A stretch of 64,000 nt of DNA, from positions 5,146,001 through 5,210,000 of the forward strand of contig NZ_CP069526.1 of assembly GCF_016889705.1 (NCBI RefSeq), read 5' to 3'. The DNA comes from Amycolatopsis sp. FDAARGOS 1241. Lineage in GTDB: Bacteria > Actinomycetota > Actinomycetes > Mycobacteriales > Pseudonocardiaceae. The position numbers were made by a program, and so were the translations under genes. Positions 62,302 to 64,000 of the stretch are shown here, in pieces. The notes below the pieces were generated by a model. The model made no database searches. It saw only the letters and a list, made by a program, of their open reading frames with translations, and was not told the origin of the DNA. Within the stretch, counting starts at the first letter, position 1, and every line of letters starts with the position of its first letter.

Positions 62302-64000
62302 TCACCCGGCGCGGGTCTGCTCCACGTCCCGCTCCATCTGCGCCACGAGTTCGTCGACGCCCGCGAACCGAACCATCCCGCGCAGCAGGCGGTGGAACTC
62401 GAGGCCGATCCGGCGGCCGTAGAGGTCCTGGTTCCAGTCCAGGACGTGTGCTTCGACGCGCCGCTGCCGGACGTCGAACGTCGGGTTCGTCCCGACGGAG
62501 ATCGCGGCCACGCCCAGCGGCACGGACTCGTCGGTCTGCCCCCACTCGTCCAGAAACACCGCCCGGCCCGCGTACACCCCATCCGCCGGCACCGCGGCGA
62601 ACCGGTCGAAGGACAGGTTGGCGGTGGGGAAGCCGAGGGTGCGGCCGCGGTGGTCGCCGTGTTCGACGACGCCGTCGACGCGGTGGGGCCGCCCGAGCGC
62701 GGCCCCGGCCAGTGCGACGTCGCCCGCTTCGACGCACGAACGCAGGAAGGTCGAGCTGATCACCCGCGAACCGCTCAGCGCGTCGTCGACTCCCACGAGA
62801 TCGACGGTCGTCGTGGTGAACCCGAACCTGTTCGCGAGCTCGGCCAGCCCGGCCACCGAGCCGGACGCACGGTGCCCGAACCGGAAGTTCGATCCGACGA
62901 CCACCTCGGCGGCGTGCAGCCGCTCGACGAGCACCTGCCGCACGAAGTCGGCGGGACCGAGCTGCGCGATGCCGGGATCGAACGGCACGACCCGGAAGTG
63001 GTCGATGCCCAGTTCGGCCGCGAGCTCGGCGCGGCGGGCGATCGTCGTGAGCACGGCGGGGTGCGCACCGGGACGAGTGAGTTCCACCGGGTGCGGGTCG
63101 AAGGTGAGCAGGACGCTGGCGAGCCCGAGCCGCCGGGCCGAGGCGACGGTCCGCGCGATGATCTCGGTGTGTCCACGGTGGACACCGTCGAACGTGCCGA
63201 TGGTGACGACACTGCGGCCCAGCTGCGGCAGGTCTGCGCGCAGCTCGGGTTTGAGCTCGGAACCGGGGCGGGCGCGACGGGGGCGAGCCGGCACGTCCCG
63301 CCAGTCGACATCGGGCACGCCGCCGCGGGCGAGGCCCCGGCTCACGAACCCGTCGTAGCGCTGCGACTCGGACTCCGCCGCCCGCCGCGCGATGGCCAGC
63401 AGCTCGGGCAGCGGCGGGCCGGACAGCTCGTGGACGAGCCGCCGGGTGGCGGCGATGGCGTCGGCGTCACCGAGCAGGACGTCGGCGACCTTCCCCTCGA
63501 CCGCGGCGTCGAGCGCCGCCCGGTCGACGACCCCGGTGACCAGGTGCATCCGGGCGGCTTCCGCCGCGCCGAACCGCCGCCCCGTGAGCAGCAGGTCCAG
63601 CCCTGCCGCCTTGCCGATGCGGCCCAGGCACGCCGCGGCGGCCGGCCCGGCGACCAGGCCGAAGCGCACCTCCGGCAAGCCGAAGACGGCGTCGGTGGTG
63701 GCGATGCTGATGTCCGCCGCGGCGGCGATGGCCAGGCCCGCACCGAACGCAGCGCCGTTGACCCGGGCCACGATAGGCACCCGGGACTCGTGGATCCGGG
63801 TGAGGATCGAGCCGAGCAGGGCGGTGGTTCGCTCGACCGTGGCCGGATCGCCGAGTTCGGCGCGGTCGGCACCCGAGGAGAACACCGTCCGGGCTCCGGT
63901 GAACACGATCAGCCGCACCGACGGGTCGTCGGCCAGCGTGGCCAACACCCGGTCGATGTCTGCCAAGAGCGCCAAGCTCAGCGCGTTGCGGGTCGGGGCG
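62302..64000 (-). CDS. Enoyl-CoA hydratase fused to riboflavin kinase/FAD synthetase (5' end beyond window)
   Basis: One open frame from the right edge to the TGA. N-terminal part (about 240 residues): crotonase fold with LIVFTGARTVFSSGADRAEL (oxyanion loop), VNGAAFGAGLAIAAAADISI, TDAVFGLPEVRFGLVAGPAA with the catalytic Glu position, then a linker DVPARPRRARPGSELKPEL. C-terminal part (about 310 residues): RibF with GTFDGVHRGHTEIIART (nucleotidyltransferase HxGH-type), VVGSNFRFGHRASGS, SSTFLRSCVEAGD, and the kinase domain RGRTLGFPTANLSFDR, PADGVYAGRAVFL, ISVGTNPTFD, HVLDWNQDLYGRR. It would make FMN and FAD and hydrate an enoyl-CoA. Joining these two enzymes is unusual. Confidence 0.85.
   Translation of the reverse strand, partial: APTRNALSLALLADIDRVLATLADDPSVRLIVFTGARTVFSSGADRAELGDPATVERTTALLGSILTRIHESRVPIVARVNGAAFGAGLAIAAAADISIATTDAVFGLPEVRFGLVAGPAAAACLGRIGKAAGLDLLLTGRRFGAAEAARMHLVTGVVDRAALDAAVEGKVADVLLGDADAIAATRRLVHELSGPPLPELLAIARRAAESESQRYDGFVSRGLARGGVPDVDWRDVPARPRRARPGSELKPELRADLPQLGRSVVTIGTFDGVHRGHTEIIARTVASARRLGLASVLLTFDPHPVELTRPGAHPAVLTTIARRAELAAELGIDHFRVVPFDPGIAQLGPADFVRQVLVERLHAAEVVVGSNFRFGHRASGSVAGLAELANRFGFTTTTVDLVGVDDALSGSRVISSTFLRSCVEAGDVALAGAALGRPHRVDGVVEHGDHRGRTLGFPTANLSFDRFAAVPADGVYAGRAVFLDEWGQTDESVPLGVAAISVGTNPTFDVRQRRVEAHVLDWNQDLYGRRIGLEFHRLLRGMVRFAGVDELVAQMERDVEQTRAG

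Overview
High-GC actinobacterial DNA, most like a Pseudonocardiaceae or other rare actinomycete (inference). The indications are strong G/C bias at third codon positions, frequent GTG/TTG starts, an actinobacterial-type integration host factor, a LAL-type LuxR regulator, a PknK-like kinase/AAA/GAF/histidine-kinase giant, lipobox lipoproteins and a mycofactocin-type SDR. No rRNA, tRNA or CRISPR array was recognised.

The window falls into two halves of different character. From 1 to about 50.9 kb it is an accessory region in decay: intact small genes lie between long non-coding stretches and wrecks of genes whose families can still be read across stops and frameshifts. The wrecks include a formate dehydrogenase operon (1-2433), a GT-C glycosyltransferase tail (6200-6517), error-prone polymerase DnaE2 (6538-7165), a split membrane mannosyltransferase (13645-14875), a DUF7221/queuine-transferase-like gene (16985-17300), a LAL regulator cut from its HTH (19472-22235), a metallo-beta-lactamase-fold gene (22530-22977), DNA ligase and LigD polymerase pieces, an RHS toxin tail, a Tn3 transposase tail, a STAS gene, a class-II amidotransferase with one amber stop, and an SDR / acyl-CoA dehydrogenase / Na+/H+ antiporter / SDR graveyard at 49.2-50.9 kb. 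Intact genes here are stress- and signalling-related: TetR with an aldo/keto reductase, secreted hydrolases, lipoproteins, the 1665-residue kinase, an amino-acid-type binding protein, a CBS protein with an ArsB/NhaD-like permease, an RsbW-like ATPase with two STAS proteins, an HspR-Hsp20-J-domain group, UspA and PhoU.

From 50.9 kb to the right edge is a compact, intact catabolic island. Two minus-strand units (amidohydrolase, thiolase-like protein, DUF35 protein, SDR and luciferase-like monooxygenase; then aldehyde dehydrogenase and Rieske ferredoxin) face a plus-strand unit (flavin reductase, a 102-aa unknown, MmgE/PrpD). Near-identical palindromes of the form GTGTCAAC-N6-GTTGAC lie in the divergent promoter region and upstream of the aldehyde dehydrogenase, so the units look like one regulon. 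A TetR gene, a sugar-type binding lipoprotein and an enoyl-CoA hydratase fused to a riboflavin kinase/FAD synthetase (running off the right edge) complete it. The likely logic is flavin-dependent oxidation plus CoA-thioester cleavage of an unidentified substrate, with dedicated flavin supply.
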